DNA of 59,904 nucleotides from Collinsella aerofaciens (GTDB lineage Bacteria; Actinomycetota; Coriobacteriia; Coriobacteriales; Coriobacteriaceae). Both the position numbers and the translations under genes were made by a program. The notes under the pieces were generated by a model. It was not told the origin of the DNA, did no database searches, and saw only the letters and a program-made list of their open reading frames with translations. Shown here in pieces: positions 8,921 through 16,963 of this stretch; positions within the stretch are counted from its first letter, which is position 1; each line of letters starts with the position of its first letter. The stretch covers positions 1 through 59,904 of the forward strand of contig NZ_JADNOH010000090.1 in the NCBI RefSeq assembly GCF_015557435.1, given 5' to 3'.

Positions 8921-10438
8921 ATGGCGTTCTATCTGGGTATTGATATTGGGACAAGCGCCTCTAAAGGCGTTTTAATCGATAATCGATGCAACATCGTTTG
9001 CCAGGCCTCTTGTGGACACGAGACGGACAACCCGCGTGATGGATGGTACCAGCATGATGCGGAGGCAGTTTGGTGGGGAGATTTTTGCCGCTTGTCGCGC
9101 GAGCTGGTGGTGCGATCGGGGGTTAATGCGGCGCAGATTGGATGCGTGGGCCTTTCCGCATTGGGTTGCGACTGCGTACCGGTCGATACCGAGTGCAACG
9201 CGCTGGCGCCCGCGATCTTATATGGAGTCGATGCACGTTCGAAGCCGCAGATTGATGAGCTTCTTTCCGAATATGGGCCAGATCGCGCACGCGAGCTTTT
9301 CGGGCACGATCCCTGTTCGTCAGATATTGCTCCAAAGATCTTGTGGTTTAAGGAGAATATGCCCGAGGTGCACGAACGTGCCGCGAAGTTCCTGACGGCA
9401 TCATCGTTTCTGTGCGCGAAGTTGACGGGGCGTTTTACGGTGGACCGTTATTTGGCGGAGGATTTTCTTCCCCTATACGATCGCTACACTTGGAAGGTTG
9501 ATGCTCGGGAATGTGATCGTTTCTGCCGGCCTGACCAGATGGCGGAGGTAATGTCGGCTACCGATATTGCCGGGGTGATTACGCAGCGTGCGGCTGAGGC
9601 GACGGGGCTCGTGGCAGGGACACCTGTCTTGGTGGGAACGGGCGACTCTGGTGCCGAGGCCATTTCGACGGGTGTATTCCGTCCCGGCGATATGATGGTT
9701 CAGTTGGGGAGCACGGCGTATTTCATCTACTTAGCTGATCATATGGTCGATGATGCTCGCCTGTGGCCAGGGACGTTTATCATTCCCGGAACTTACGGGA
9801 TCTGCGCGGGGACCAATACAGCGGGTGCACTCACATCGTGGCTGCGCCAAGAGCTGTATCGCGACGCCGTAGAGGCCGAGGGCCACGGTGGCCCCGATGC
9901 ATATTCGGTTATGGCGCATGATGCCGCCGATGTGGCGCCGGGTGCCGATGGGCTCCTGTGTCTGCCGTACTTTGCGGGGGAGCGTACTCCGCTCAACGAT
10001 TCCGAGGCGCGTGGCGTCTTCTTTGGCCTGACCGGAAGGCATACGCGAGCCCATATGGTTCGCGCCGCCTTGGAAGGCGTCGCGTATACCGTTGCATCCC
10101 ATGTCGACATTATCGAGCGAGAGCATGGACTGCCAATTGGGCGCATTATGCTTGTCGGAGGTGGAACCAAGAATCCAATTTGGATGCAAGCTATCGCCGA
10201 CGTATGCGGGCGCGAGGTCTCGGTTGCCAAGGTTACGGTGGGCGCATGCTTCGGTGATGCCATTATGGCAGCTCTCGCAGGTGGCGCCTATGCATCATGG
10301 GATGAACTCGCCCGAGTCCTTGGCGTTGCGCAAACAATCGTGCCCGATATGACTGCCCACGAGCTATATGCGTCGCGCCGTCATATCTTTGACGAATTGT
10401 ATACACGCAACCGTGGTCTCATGCACGAATTGGTGTAA
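8921..10438 (+). CDS. FGGY-family sugar kinase, xylulokinase-like
   Basis: The 505-residue protein has the FGGY kinase ATP-site start G-I-D-I-G-T-S-A-S-K near 5-14, G-W-Y-Q-H-D near 41, G-T-G-D-S-G-A-E near 239 holding the probable catalytic base, and V-G-G-G-T-K-N-P-I-W near 408. Length and motifs resemble XylB. It would phosphorylate a ketose or polyol released by the pathway. It is the last gene of the cluster and is followed by a terminator. The exact sugar cannot be read from the sequence. Confidence 0.8.
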   Translation: MAFYLGIDIGTSASKGVLIDNRCNIVCQASCGHETDNPRDGWYQHDAEAVWWGDFCRLSRELVVRSGVNAAQIGCVGLSALGCDCVPVDTECNALAPAILYGVDARSKPQIDELLSEYGPDRARELFGHDPCSSDIAPKILWFKENMPEVHERAAKFLTASSFLCAKLTGRFTVDRYLAEDFLPLYDRYTWKVDARECDRFCRPDQMAEVMSATDIAGVITQRAAEATGLVAGTPVLVGTGDSGAEAISTGVFRPGDMMVQLGSTAYFIYLADHMVDDARLWPGTFIIPGTYGICAGTNTAGALTSWLRQELYRDAVEAEGHGGPDAYSVMAHDAADVAPGADGLLCLPYFAGERTPLNDSEARGVFFGLTGRHTRAHMVRAALEGVAYTVASHVDIIEREHGLPIGRIMLVGGGTKNPIWMQAIADVCGREVSVAKVTVGACFGDAIMAALAGGAYASWDELARVLGVAQTIVPDMTAHELYASRRHIFDELYTRNRGLMHELV

Positions 10439-10465
10439 TGCCGCCGAACTGTACCGCCTTCCAAT

Positions 10466-10506
10466 AGGGACTGCGTTGTGCGATTCGCATGTCCCTTGGC
10501 ATTTTT
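10466..10506 (+). terminator. Terminator ending the catabolic cluster
   Basis: AGGGAC-TGCG at 10466-10475 pairs with CGCA-T-GTCCCT ending at 10496, with one bulged T. An ATTTTTG run follows. It lies between two convergent genes. Confidence 0.7.
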
Positions 10507-10517
10507 GCCCACAGGGG

Positions 10518-11300
10518 TTAGCGAAGGTCAAAAACAGAGCGCGCATTTGCTAAAACTGCCGATTCGATGCGCTTTATGTCACATTTTTTGAGCGAGGCGA
10601 TGCGTTCTGAGGTCCTTGTGAGCGATCTGATGAGCGATTGCGCGCTTGTTTCTGTGTTTGGCTCGGCCGGCGCATCGGTCTCGAGCAGTAGACGGTCGAG
10701 TGGAATCTGTCGTGCGTATTCGCGTCCTCGTTTAGATGCGAGCATCCGCTCGTTCACGGAAAAATAGCAGCCTGCGTTTCGCGCGCGGACGAACTCGTTC
10801 GAGGTACCGCTAAACCAGTGGAAGATGATGGCGGGGGAGTCGGGGCTTGGGGCGAGCAATTCATGTGACCCGAGGACGTCCAGCACGGTTCCTGTCGAAC
10901 GAACGACGTGAATTGATATCACGCGCCCGGCAAGAGGGTGCTGCACGAGTGTATCGCAGAGCCGGTCAAATGCCTGTACTTGTAGCGGCTCGCTTCCGGC
11001 AAAACGAGCGGAAAAGTCGAGCCCGACCTCGCCGATCAAGCGTTCTTGTGCAGCGACTTCGCAAAGCAGATTGATTTCAGCGTTGTCACATCGTCCGTCG
11101 GCGAGCCACCAGGGATGGAGGCCGATGCCGGCAAAGATATTTGAACGGCCGCAGGCGCGCTTCTTGGCGCGTGCAAAGTCGTGCGGATCGACGCCGCAGT
11201 CAAATAGAATCAGGCCCAGCGCCATTGCCTCATCGGCAACGGCGTCCGGGTGAGCCATTAAATCAAGATGGCAGTGTGCATCAAATAACCGGGGCTCCAT
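10518..11300 (-). CDS. TatD-family metal-dependent hydrolase
   Basis: The 260-residue protein has all the TatD signatures: D-A-H-C-H-L-D at 7-13, G-L-H-P-W-W near 59, G-E-V-G-L-D-F near 90, S-I-H near 128, F-H-W-F-S-G near 160 and L-L-E-T-D-A-P near 207. Members are 3'-5' DNases or related phosphoesterases. The start codon has a GGAG site about 9 bases upstream. The gene lies 14 bases downstream of tcdA on the same strand, so the two form an operon. Confidence 0.85.
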   Translation of the reverse strand: MEPRLFDAHCHLDLMAHPDAVADEAMALGLILFDCGVDPHDFARAKKRACGRSNIFAGIGLHPWWLADGRCDNAEINLLCEVAAQERLIGEVGLDFSARFAGSEPLQVQAFDRLCDTLVQHPLAGRVISIHVVRSTGTVLDVLGSHELLAPSPDSPAIIFHWFSGTSNEFVRARNAGCYFSVNERMLASKRGREYARQIPLDRLLLETDAPAEPNTETSAQSLIRSLTRTSERIASLKKCDIKRIESAVLANARSVFDLR

Positions 11301-11314
11301 CTCGGCGCGCTCCG

Positions 11315-12106
11315 CTAGTCTAGGCGCTGGCCATCGGAGCGCACGTGCTCGGTGCCGCGCCCACTGATCTGGCGGATAACCTCGCCGGCGATCATCTGGC
11401 CCATGATGGGCGGCATAAAGCTGGCGGTTCCCAGCTCGGTGCGCTCGTGGATGTTGGAAGGGTCGCGGGGCTGCGTCTTAACCGATTCCTCGCAGCTAAA
11501 CAGTACATGTAGGCTCTTGATTCCGCGCTTCTTACATTCTTTGCGCATAATGCGGCTCATGGGGTCACGTACCGTATCGAAGATGTCGGCAAAGCGGAGG
11601 CACTCGGGATGGAGCTTGTTGGCCCCGCCCATGGAGCTAACCAAACGAATGCCGTGGTCCTGAGCATATTTGGCAATGGTAAGCTTTGCCGAAATGGTGT
11701 CGATGGCGTCGACGACGTAGTCGAGCTTGCCGCCCGTCTGCTCAAAAACGCTCGTAAAGAACTCGTCGATATTGTCGCTCAGCAGATATTCAGTTCGCTT
11801 GATGACGGTGGTGGCGGGATTGATGTCGTGGATCATGGCTTCCATAACATCGACCTTGCGCTTGCCGACGGTGCTGTGAAAGGCGATGGCCTGGCGATTG
11901 ATATTGCTGGGCGCGATGATGTCCTTGTCCAGAATTACAAAATGACCAATGCCGCCGCGGGCGAGTGCCTCGCAGCAGTTGGAGCCCACACCTCCGCAGC
12001 CGAGTACCAGCACCGTGGCATCGGCGAGCTTGTCGAGTGCCTCGCGGCCCATGATGATCTCGAGCTTGGTATCGCGCGTCTCGACGAGTGCAGCAGTTTC
12101 GGCCAT
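11315..12106 (-). CDS. tcdA: tRNA threonylcarbamoyladenosine dehydratase TcdA
   Basis: The 263-residue E1-like (ThiF-fold) protein has the nucleotide-binding G-C-G-G-V-G-S-N near 36-43, D-x-D-x-I-x-x-S-N-I-N-R-Q near 60-73 and V-V-D-A-I-D near 112. Length and order fit TcdA (CsdL), which cyclises t6A in tRNA to ct6A using ATP. GGAGGA precedes the ATG. It is the first gene of a two-gene operon with the TatD homologue. MoeB/ThiF activity is less likely because no sulphur-carrier genes are nearby. Confidence 0.85.
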   Translation of the reverse strand: MAETAALVETRDTKLEIIMGREALDKLADATVLVLGCGGVGSNCCEALARGGIGHFVILDKDIIAPSNINRQAIAFHSTVGKRKVDVMEAMIHDINPATTVIKRTEYLLSDNIDEFFTSVFEQTGGKLDYVVDAIDTISAKLTIAKYAQDHGIRLVSSMGGANKLHPECLRFADIFDTVRDPMSRIMRKECKKRGIKSLHVLFSCEESVKTQPRDPSNIHERTELGTASFMPPIMGQMIAGEVIRQISGRGTEHVRSDGQRLD

Positions 12107-12313
12107 AGATATCCTCCGATGGGGAAGCGATTCATGTTTTAACTATCGCCATTATAGGTATTATCGCGATTCCATTTGAGCCCTCGGCGTTTGTTGAAAT
12201 GAGGCAGGGATTCGCATAAGATGAAGCAGATGGCACCCGTTGCAGCGGGTTGGCCAACTCCCAAACACGTTTGTAGCGTGAGAAGTGGCCGTCTTCGCAT
12301 TACGCGGGGGCGG

Positions 12314-12400
12314 CTATTTCATTCGACCTCCAATGTGGATGCCGAGCTCCACAGCCGCGATTACAAGCAACAACAACGTCAGGACATCGTTAATACTCAT
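12314..12400 (-). CDS. 28-residue hydrophobic peptide, type I toxin-like
   Basis: A strong AAGGAGA site sits 7 bases before ATG, and the frame encodes M-S-I-N-D-V followed by a leucine-rich membrane segment (about 7-21) and a short basic end with R26 and K28, then TAG. The compact membrane peptide, followed within 100 bases by G+C-rich hairpins, resembles loci annotated as putative holin-like (type I) toxins in Firmicutes. That family link is from memory. It is transcribed away from the SdpR/SdpI-like pair, with a shared regulatory region. It is too short for normal gene finders. Confidence 0.6.
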   Translation of the reverse strand: MSINDVLTLLLLVIAAVELGIHIGGRMK

Positions 12401-12503
12401 AGTCCATCTCCTTCTTGGGAAGAGGGAGCTGGCCCATCTGCTTCTGGACCCATTGTATCTAAAAACGAACGAATGTTCTATACATAACATTGCTATTAGA
12501 TAA

Positions 12504-12533
12504 TTAGACAAACATCTAAATATCGAGTATAGT
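12504..12533 (+). promoter_or_regulatory. Promoter and overlapping palindromic operator of the ArsR-type gene
   Basis: TTAGAC at 12504-12509 and TATAGT at 12528-12533, 18 bases apart, form a plausible promoter. A perfect inverted repeat TTAGA-N6-TCTAA (12504-12519) covers the -35 element and spacer, as expected for autorepression by an ArsR-fold regulator. The same region lies upstream of the divergent small peptide gene. Confidence 0.55.
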
Positions 12534-12567
12534 GTGCACGTCGCGAGAGATAGCGAGAGGAGGTTCT

Positions 12568-12846
12568 ATGCCGGGAGAAGGTTTTAAGGCGCTGGCGGAT
12601 CCAACGCGGCGGCGCATTTTAGAACTGCTGCGCGAGGGCAATTGCACGGCGGGGGAGCTCGCCGAGCATTTCGACATAAGCAAACCGTCGCTCAGCCATC
12701 ATCTGGCAACGCTTAAAAACGCCGGGCTGGTGACCGATGAGCGCCATGGCCAAAACATCGTTTACAGCTTAAATACCACCGTCATGCAGGACTTGATTGG
12801 CTGGTTTATGGGCTTTACAAACACTGAAGGTGATAAGGATGAATAA
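12568..12846 (+). CDS. ArsR-family (SdpR-like) transcriptional regulator
   Basis: The 92-residue winged-helix protein has F-K-A-L-A-D-P-T-R-R-R-I-L-E-L-L near 6-21 and the recognition helix region S-K-P-S-L-S-H-H-L-A-T-L-K near 40-52. No metal-binding cysteine pair is present, which fits SdpR-like autorepressors rather than metal sensors. GAGGAGG precedes ATG 12568. Its stop overlaps the start of the SdpI-like gene by 8 bases, so the two are translationally coupled. It probably represses its own operon. Confidence 0.8.
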   Translation: MPGEGFKALADPTRRRILELLREGNCTAGELAEHFDISKPSLSHHLATLKNAGLVTDERHGQNIVYSLNTTVMQDLIGWFMGFTNTEGDKDE

Positions 12847-13543
12847 CGAAAACAAGGGCATTCACGCCACGGGGGTATCGTCGCGCGTGTGGATTGCACT
12901 GGTCGCTCTGTGCGTTGCCAATGTCGCGGCGCATCTGATAGTGATGCCGAGCCTGCCGGCGCAGATTCCCACGCACTGGGGCGCGAATGGCGCCGTCGAC
13001 GGTTGGGGCCCTAGCTGGATGGCCTCCGCGCTCGGCGTGTTGCCTCTGGCACTTCTCGCGATGTTCTACGTCGTACCACGCATTGACCCCAAGGGCGAGG
13101 CGTATCGGACCTCGGGTAAGTTCTATCAGGGCTTCGTAATCGCCTTCACGCTGCTCATGTGTGCCATAAGCTGGCTGGGGGAGCTAACGGTGTGGGGCAT
13201 CGTGCCGGTGGTAGGAACGGTCAATTTGCTGGTATCAGGCGCTATCGGCTTGCTCTTTATTGGTATGGGCAACTACTTACCGCGCGTAAAGCAGAACTAC
13301 ACGCTCGGTATCAAGACGCCCTGGGCGCTTGCCGATCCCGAGAACTGGCGCCGTACGCAGCGTTTTGGCGGTGCCTGCTTTATGGTGCTGGGCGTTGGCC
13401 TGATTGTGATGGGCGTGGCGGGTAGCGTGCTTTCGAGTGAAGTCGTCGCCGCGGTGATTGCGGTTCTGGCGTTTGGTTCAGCTGGAGCTGCCTACGTCTA
13501 TTCGTATCTGCTGTGGCGCAAATCGCAGCGAGCCGCTCGTTAA
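12839..13543 (+). CDS. SdpI-family membrane protein (DUF1648)
   Basis: The 234-residue protein has about six membrane segments. The DUF1648 motif I-P-T-H-W-G-A-N-G-A-V-D-G-W-G lies near 40, and the SdpI signature G-N-Y-L-P-R-V-K-Q-N-Y-T-L-G-I-K-T-P-W near 143-161. In Bacillus, SdpI gives immunity to the SDP toxin and sequesters SdpR. No sdpABC genes are present here, so the substrate is unknown. The start overlaps the regulator stop as ATGAATAA. A small hydrophobic peptide gene lies divergently upstream. Confidence 0.8.
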   Translation: MNNENKGIHATGVSSRVWIALVALCVANVAAHLIVMPSLPAQIPTHWGANGAVDGWGPSWMASALGVLPLALLAMFYVVPRIDPKGEAYRTSGKFYQGFVIAFTLLMCAISWLGELTVWGIVPVVGTVNLLVSGAIGLLFIGMGNYLPRVKQNYTLGIKTPWALADPENWRRTQRFGGACFMVLGVGLIVMGVAGSVLSSEVVAAVIAVLAFGSAGAAYVYSYLLWRKSQRAAR

Positions 13544-13607
13544 GGTTGCGGAAAACTAGCGTACGCAGTTCATAGTATGTTCCGGGGGATTATTCCCAGG
13601 TAGTATT

Positions 13608-13637
13608 AGGGGGTGTGGGCAACCATGCCCCTTTTTC
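13608..13637 (+). terminator. Terminator after the SdpI-like gene
   Basis: A nine-pair stem GGGGTGTGG / CCATGCCCC (13610-13618 and 13623-13631) closes a GCAA loop and is followed by TTTTT. Confidence 0.85.
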
Positions 13638-13727
13638 GTTTAGTTTCAGAGCTGGTTTCCTCATTTCGTTTCCACTAAAGCGAATCAAGAATAGGGAAAC
13701 AGAAGGTAGAAAGGATAAAACAGGCAA

Positions 13728-15407
13728 ATGGCGGAGTTTATCTACCAGATGTATCAGGCTCGTAAGGCCCATGGCGACAAGGTAATCCTTGACGACGTGA
13801 CCCTGAGCTTCTACCCCGGTGCCAAGATCGGCGTCGTGGGCCCCAACGGCATGGGTAAGTCGACCCTGCTCAAGATCATGGCCGGTATCGAGGAAGTCTC
13901 CAACGGCGATGCCAGGCTTACCCCCGGCTACACCGTGGGCATCCTGCAGCAGGAGCCGCCGCTCGATGACGACAAGACCGTCATCGAGAACGTGCGCATG
14001 GCGTTTGGCGATATGATTGCCAAGGTCGATCGCTTCAACAAGATCGGCGAGGAGATGTGCGACCCGGATTGCGATATGGACGCCCTCATGGCCGAGATGG
14101 GCAAGCTCCAGGACGAGATCGACGCCGCCGACGGCTGGGATATCGATTCCAAGCTCGGTCAGGCCATGGACGCCCTGCAGCTGCCCGATTCCGACATGCC
14201 GGTCAACGTGCTTTCCGGCGGCGAGCGCCGTCGCGTGGCCCTGTGCAAGCTGCTGCTCGAGGCTCCCGACCTGCTGCTGCTCGACGAGCCCACGAACCAC
14301 CTGGACGCCGAATCGATCCTGTGGCTCGAGCACTTCCTGCACAACTATCAGGGCGCGGTGCTTGCCGTCACGCATGATCGCTACTTCCTGGATAACGTTG
14401 CCGAGTGGATCTGCGAGGTCGACCGCGGCCACCTTTATCCCTACAAGGGCAACTACTCCACGTATCTGGAGACCAAGGCCGCCCGTATCGAGGCTCAGGG
14501 CAACCGCGACGCCAAGCTCGCCAAGCGCATGGAGGCCGAGCTCGAGTGGGTACGCAGCTCGCCCAAGGCTCGCCAGGCCAAGAACAAGGCCCGTCTGGCT
14601 CGCTACGAGGAGATGGAGGCCGAGGCCCGCGCCAGCCAGAAACTCGACTGGACCGACATCCGCATCCCTGTGGGCCCGCGTCTGGGCAACAAGGTGCTCG
14701 AGGCCCATCATCTGCACAAGGAGTTCGATGGCCGCGTGCTCATCGATGACCTTTCGTTCACCCTGCCGCGCAACGGCATCGTGGGCGTTATCGGCCCCAA
14801 CGGTGTCGGTAAGACCACGCTGTTCAAGACGATTGTGGGCCTGGAGCCGCTGACTTCGGGCGAGCTCGAGGTGGGCGAGACCGTCAAGATTTCTTACGTC
14901 GACCAGAACCGTTCCGGCATCGACCCCGATAAGAACCTGTGGGAGGTCGTCTCGGACGGCCTGGACCACATGATGGTCGGCGAGACCGAGGTTCCGAGCC
15001 GCGCGTACGTGGCGAGCTTTGGCTTTAAGGGCCAGGACCAGCAGAAGCGCGCTGGCGTGCTCTCCGGTGGCGAGCGCAACCGTCTGAACTTGGCGCTTAC
15101 GCTCAAGCAGGGCGGCAACCTGCTGCTCCTCGACGAGCCCACGAACGACCTCGACGTCGAGACGCTGTCCTCGCTCGAGGCGGCGCTGCTCGAGTTCCCG
15201 GGCTGCTCGGTGGTCATTAGCCACGACCGTATGTTCTTGGACCGCGTCGCCACGCACATCCTGGCGTGGGAAGGCACCGACGAGAACCCGGGCAACTGGT
15301 ATTGGTTTGAGGGCAACTTTGAGGCCTATCAGGCCAACCGTATCGAGCGCCTGGGCGAGGACGCAGCCCAGCCGCATCGTATCCACAGGAAACTTACCAG
15401 GGACTAG
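13728..15407 (+). CDS. ettA: ABC-F ATPase EttA, energy-dependent translational throttle
   Basis: The 559-residue protein has two ABC ATPase domains and no membrane segment: Walker A G-P-N-G-M-G-K-S-T near 38 and G-P-N-G-V-G-K-T-T near 362. Both signature motifs (L-S-G-G-E-R) and both L-L-L-L-D-E-P-T-N Walker B regions are present. The N-terminus Y-Q-M-Y-Q-A-R-K and the length match EttA, which binds the ribosomal E site and gates entry into elongation according to ADP/ATP ratio. A weak AGG lies 3 bases before the ATG and AGAAAGGA further upstream. It is monocistronic, between two terminators. Confidence 0.9.
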   Translation: MAEFIYQMYQARKAHGDKVILDDVTLSFYPGAKIGVVGPNGMGKSTLLKIMAGIEEVSNGDARLTPGYTVGILQQEPPLDDDKTVIENVRMAFGDMIAKVDRFNKIGEEMCDPDCDMDALMAEMGKLQDEIDAADGWDIDSKLGQAMDALQLPDSDMPVNVLSGGERRRVALCKLLLEAPDLLLLDEPTNHLDAESILWLEHFLHNYQGAVLAVTHDRYFLDNVAEWICEVDRGHLYPYKGNYSTYLETKAARIEAQGNRDAKLAKRMEAELEWVRSSPKARQAKNKARLARYEEMEAEARASQKLDWTDIRIPVGPRLGNKVLEAHHLHKEFDGRVLIDDLSFTLPRNGIVGVIGPNGVGKTTLFKTIVGLEPLTSGELEVGETVKISYVDQNRSGIDPDKNLWEVVSDGLDHMMVGETEVPSRAYVASFGFKGQDQQKRAGVLSGGERNRLNLALTLKQGGNLLLLDEPTNDLDVETLSSLEAALLEFPGCSVVISHDRMFLDRVATHILAWEGTDENPGNWYWFEGNFEAYQANRIERLGEDAAQPHRIHRKLTRD

Positions 15408-15412
15408 TTTGA

Positions 15413-15441
15413 TGTGGCAAAGGGACAGCCCCTTTGTCACA
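15413..15441. repeat. REP-like palindrome with a GGGACAG core
   Basis: TGTGGCAAAGGG at 15413-15424 pairs with CCCTTTGTCACA ending at 15441, with one wobble. It lies just after the ettA stop and before the terminator. It is one of four elements of similar style in this window. Confidence 0.6.
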
Positions 15442-15470
15442 CGAACTTATGCTCAACCTGGGAAAATAAA

Positions 15471-15510
15471 AAAATGCGGCGAACGTTTTTGTGACGTTCG
15501 CCGCATTTTG
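15471..15510. terminator. Bidirectional terminator between convergent genes
   Basis: AAAATGCGGCGAACG (15471-15485) is perfectly complementary to the arm at 15495-15509. Runs of A and T on both sides allow use from either strand. Confidence 0.9.
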
Positions 15511-16824
15511 CTATTCGTTGGATTCTTCAACCTTGTCGACGGTCCAGGTGGCTCCGAGGCCTCCGGTGGTGTTGCGGCGGATGCGCACGGTGACTTCGTG
15601 GCGCTCGCCGGCCTGCGTGTAGCGCAGGGGGAAGATTGCGCGGTTTCGCGCGGCCTCGATGGTGCCGCGTTCGCGGGCGATCCAGTAGTACTCGCCGACG
15701 ATGCCGAGCGTGTCGGCGCCGTAGGGGAGATAGGTCGACAGCTGGTGTAGCAACGGGCCGGGGCAGAAGACCTCGGTTGCGAAATCGACGGGGAAGTCCT
15801 CGGGGATGGTCGGTGCTGTGGGTGCGGGGGCCGGTGCTGCTGCGGGTACCGAAGCCGGTACCGGTGCGGGAATTTGGTCATAGACAGGTGCGGATGCGGA
15901 CTCGATGACGGGTGCAGACTCGGGCGCCGGTTCTGGCTTAACTGCGGAATCTGTCGGTTCCACGGAGACGGATGTGTCTTCAGTCTCGGTTTTGGCGTCG
16001 GCTTGCGGGGCGTCCTCTGCCTCGACAGACGGCTTTGCCTCGATCGGTGTGGAGGCCATGGTGGTGATGCCGGCGTTGGCGTTCTCGGGGTCATAGACGA
16101 CCGTGAGCGAGATGGCGGGCAGCGGCGTCTCGGGCTCCGGTGCCGATTCGGTAGCGCCTTGATCGGCGGGCTCGTCGGACTGATCGTCCTCGGCCTCGTT
16201 GCCAAAGACATCGCTGTTTTGGAACGCAGGCGTCTCGGGTTGGTTGGCGGCTTCTTCGGTTGTCGACTTGGGGGTCTCGTTGAGCTCCGCAGCGGCTTCC
16301 TGCTTTGACATGGCTTTGGGATCGGTCGTGGCGGCGATTTCGGTTTCGGCTTCTGCTGCTACCTCAATAGCGACTTCGATCTCTGTCTCGGGCTCGGGCT
16401 CGGGCTCCGGAGCGACTTCGGCCACGGACTCGGGCTCGGGAAGCTTAACGTGCTTGGGACGCACGGCCTTCAGGTCCTTCTCGCCGCGCTTTTTCTTTTT
16501 GTAGGACTGCTTGGCGCCCTTGGTGGCCTTGGGCTTGTCCTCGCCCTTGGCAAGTGCGGCATCCCATGCCTCGTTGGCGATGACCGTGGCATACAGGCGA
16601 CCGCCCTTAAAGACAGTCAGCTTAATGCAGTCGTCGAGTTCCTCGAGCAACTCGCGCGTGGACTCGAAGCCCAGGTCATAAGCGGCCATGTCGCCGGCGG
16701 CGAGCGCCTCCTCGACCTGCGTCATAAACGTTTGCTTACCGCACCCAATCGCGTCGCGCAGCAGGCGATACAGATAGATGTGGTTGCCCAGCGATAGCGT
16801 GGGCTTAACTATTGTCTTGCTCAT
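15511..16824 (-). CDS. Lineage-specific protein with long Glu/Pro/Ala-rich linker
   Basis: This protein of about 437 residues is not recognised as a known family. Residues 1-100 form a compact helical region (L-G-F-E-S-T-R-E-L-L-E-E-L-D-D and V-F-K-G-G-R-L-Y-A-T-V) that faintly recalls a LOTUS-type RNA-binding fold. Next come a lysine-rich patch near 110, about 230 residues of acidic, proline- and alanine-rich low-complexity sequence, and a compact C-terminal domain of about 95 residues ending in W-T-V-D-K-V-E-E-S. No signal peptide is seen. ATG 16824 follows AGGAGA; an upstream in-frame start at 16896 lacks support. Confidence 0.65.
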   Translation of the reverse strand: MSKTIVKPTLSLGNHIYLYRLLRDAIGCGKQTFMTQVEEALAAGDMAAYDLGFESTRELLEELDDCIKLTVFKGGRLYATVIANEAWDAALAKGEDKPKATKGAKQSYKKKKRGEKDLKAVRPKHVKLPEPESVAEVAPEPEPEPETEIEVAIEVAAEAETEIAATTDPKAMSKQEAAAELNETPKSTTEEAANQPETPAFQNSDVFGNEAEDDQSDEPADQGATESAPEPETPLPAISLTVVYDPENANAGITTMASTPIEAKPSVEAEDAPQADAKTETEDTSVSVEPTDSAVKPEPAPESAPVIESASAPVYDQIPAPVPASVPAAAPAPAPTAPTIPEDFPVDFATEVFCPGPLLHQLSTYLPYGADTLGIVGEYYWIARERGTIEAARNRAIFPLRYTQAGERHEVTVRIRRNTTGGLGATWTVDKVEESNE

Positions 16825-16895
16825 GGCAAATCTCCTCTTTACACACCAAAGCATCTTACCATCGCACAGGGCTTGCCATCTCGTCGCCCAAGGCA

Positions 16896-16929
16896 AACGG
16901 GCGCGAACCGCTATCGATTCGCGCCCGTT
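16896..16929 (-). terminator. Hairpin after the Ser/Thr-rich membrane protein gene
   Basis: AACGGGCGCGAA (16896-16907) pairs perfectly with TTCGCGCCCGTT (16918-16929). On the minus strand only a short T run follows, so termination may be partial. Confidence 0.6.
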
Positions 16930-16963
16930 GTACAGGTCGGTTATCTATGAGAGGCAAATGTGC

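Noticed and set aside
12221-12487. Plus-strand frame of 88 codons in the ArsR upstream region
   Set aside because: It lacks an SD and motifs, and runs antisense to the better-supported 28-residue peptide gene.
13590-15440. Long minus-strand reading frame of about 616 codons opposite ettA
   Set aside because: It is a shadow of the strongly conserved ettA frame, caused by high G+C. It has no SD and no recognisable motif.
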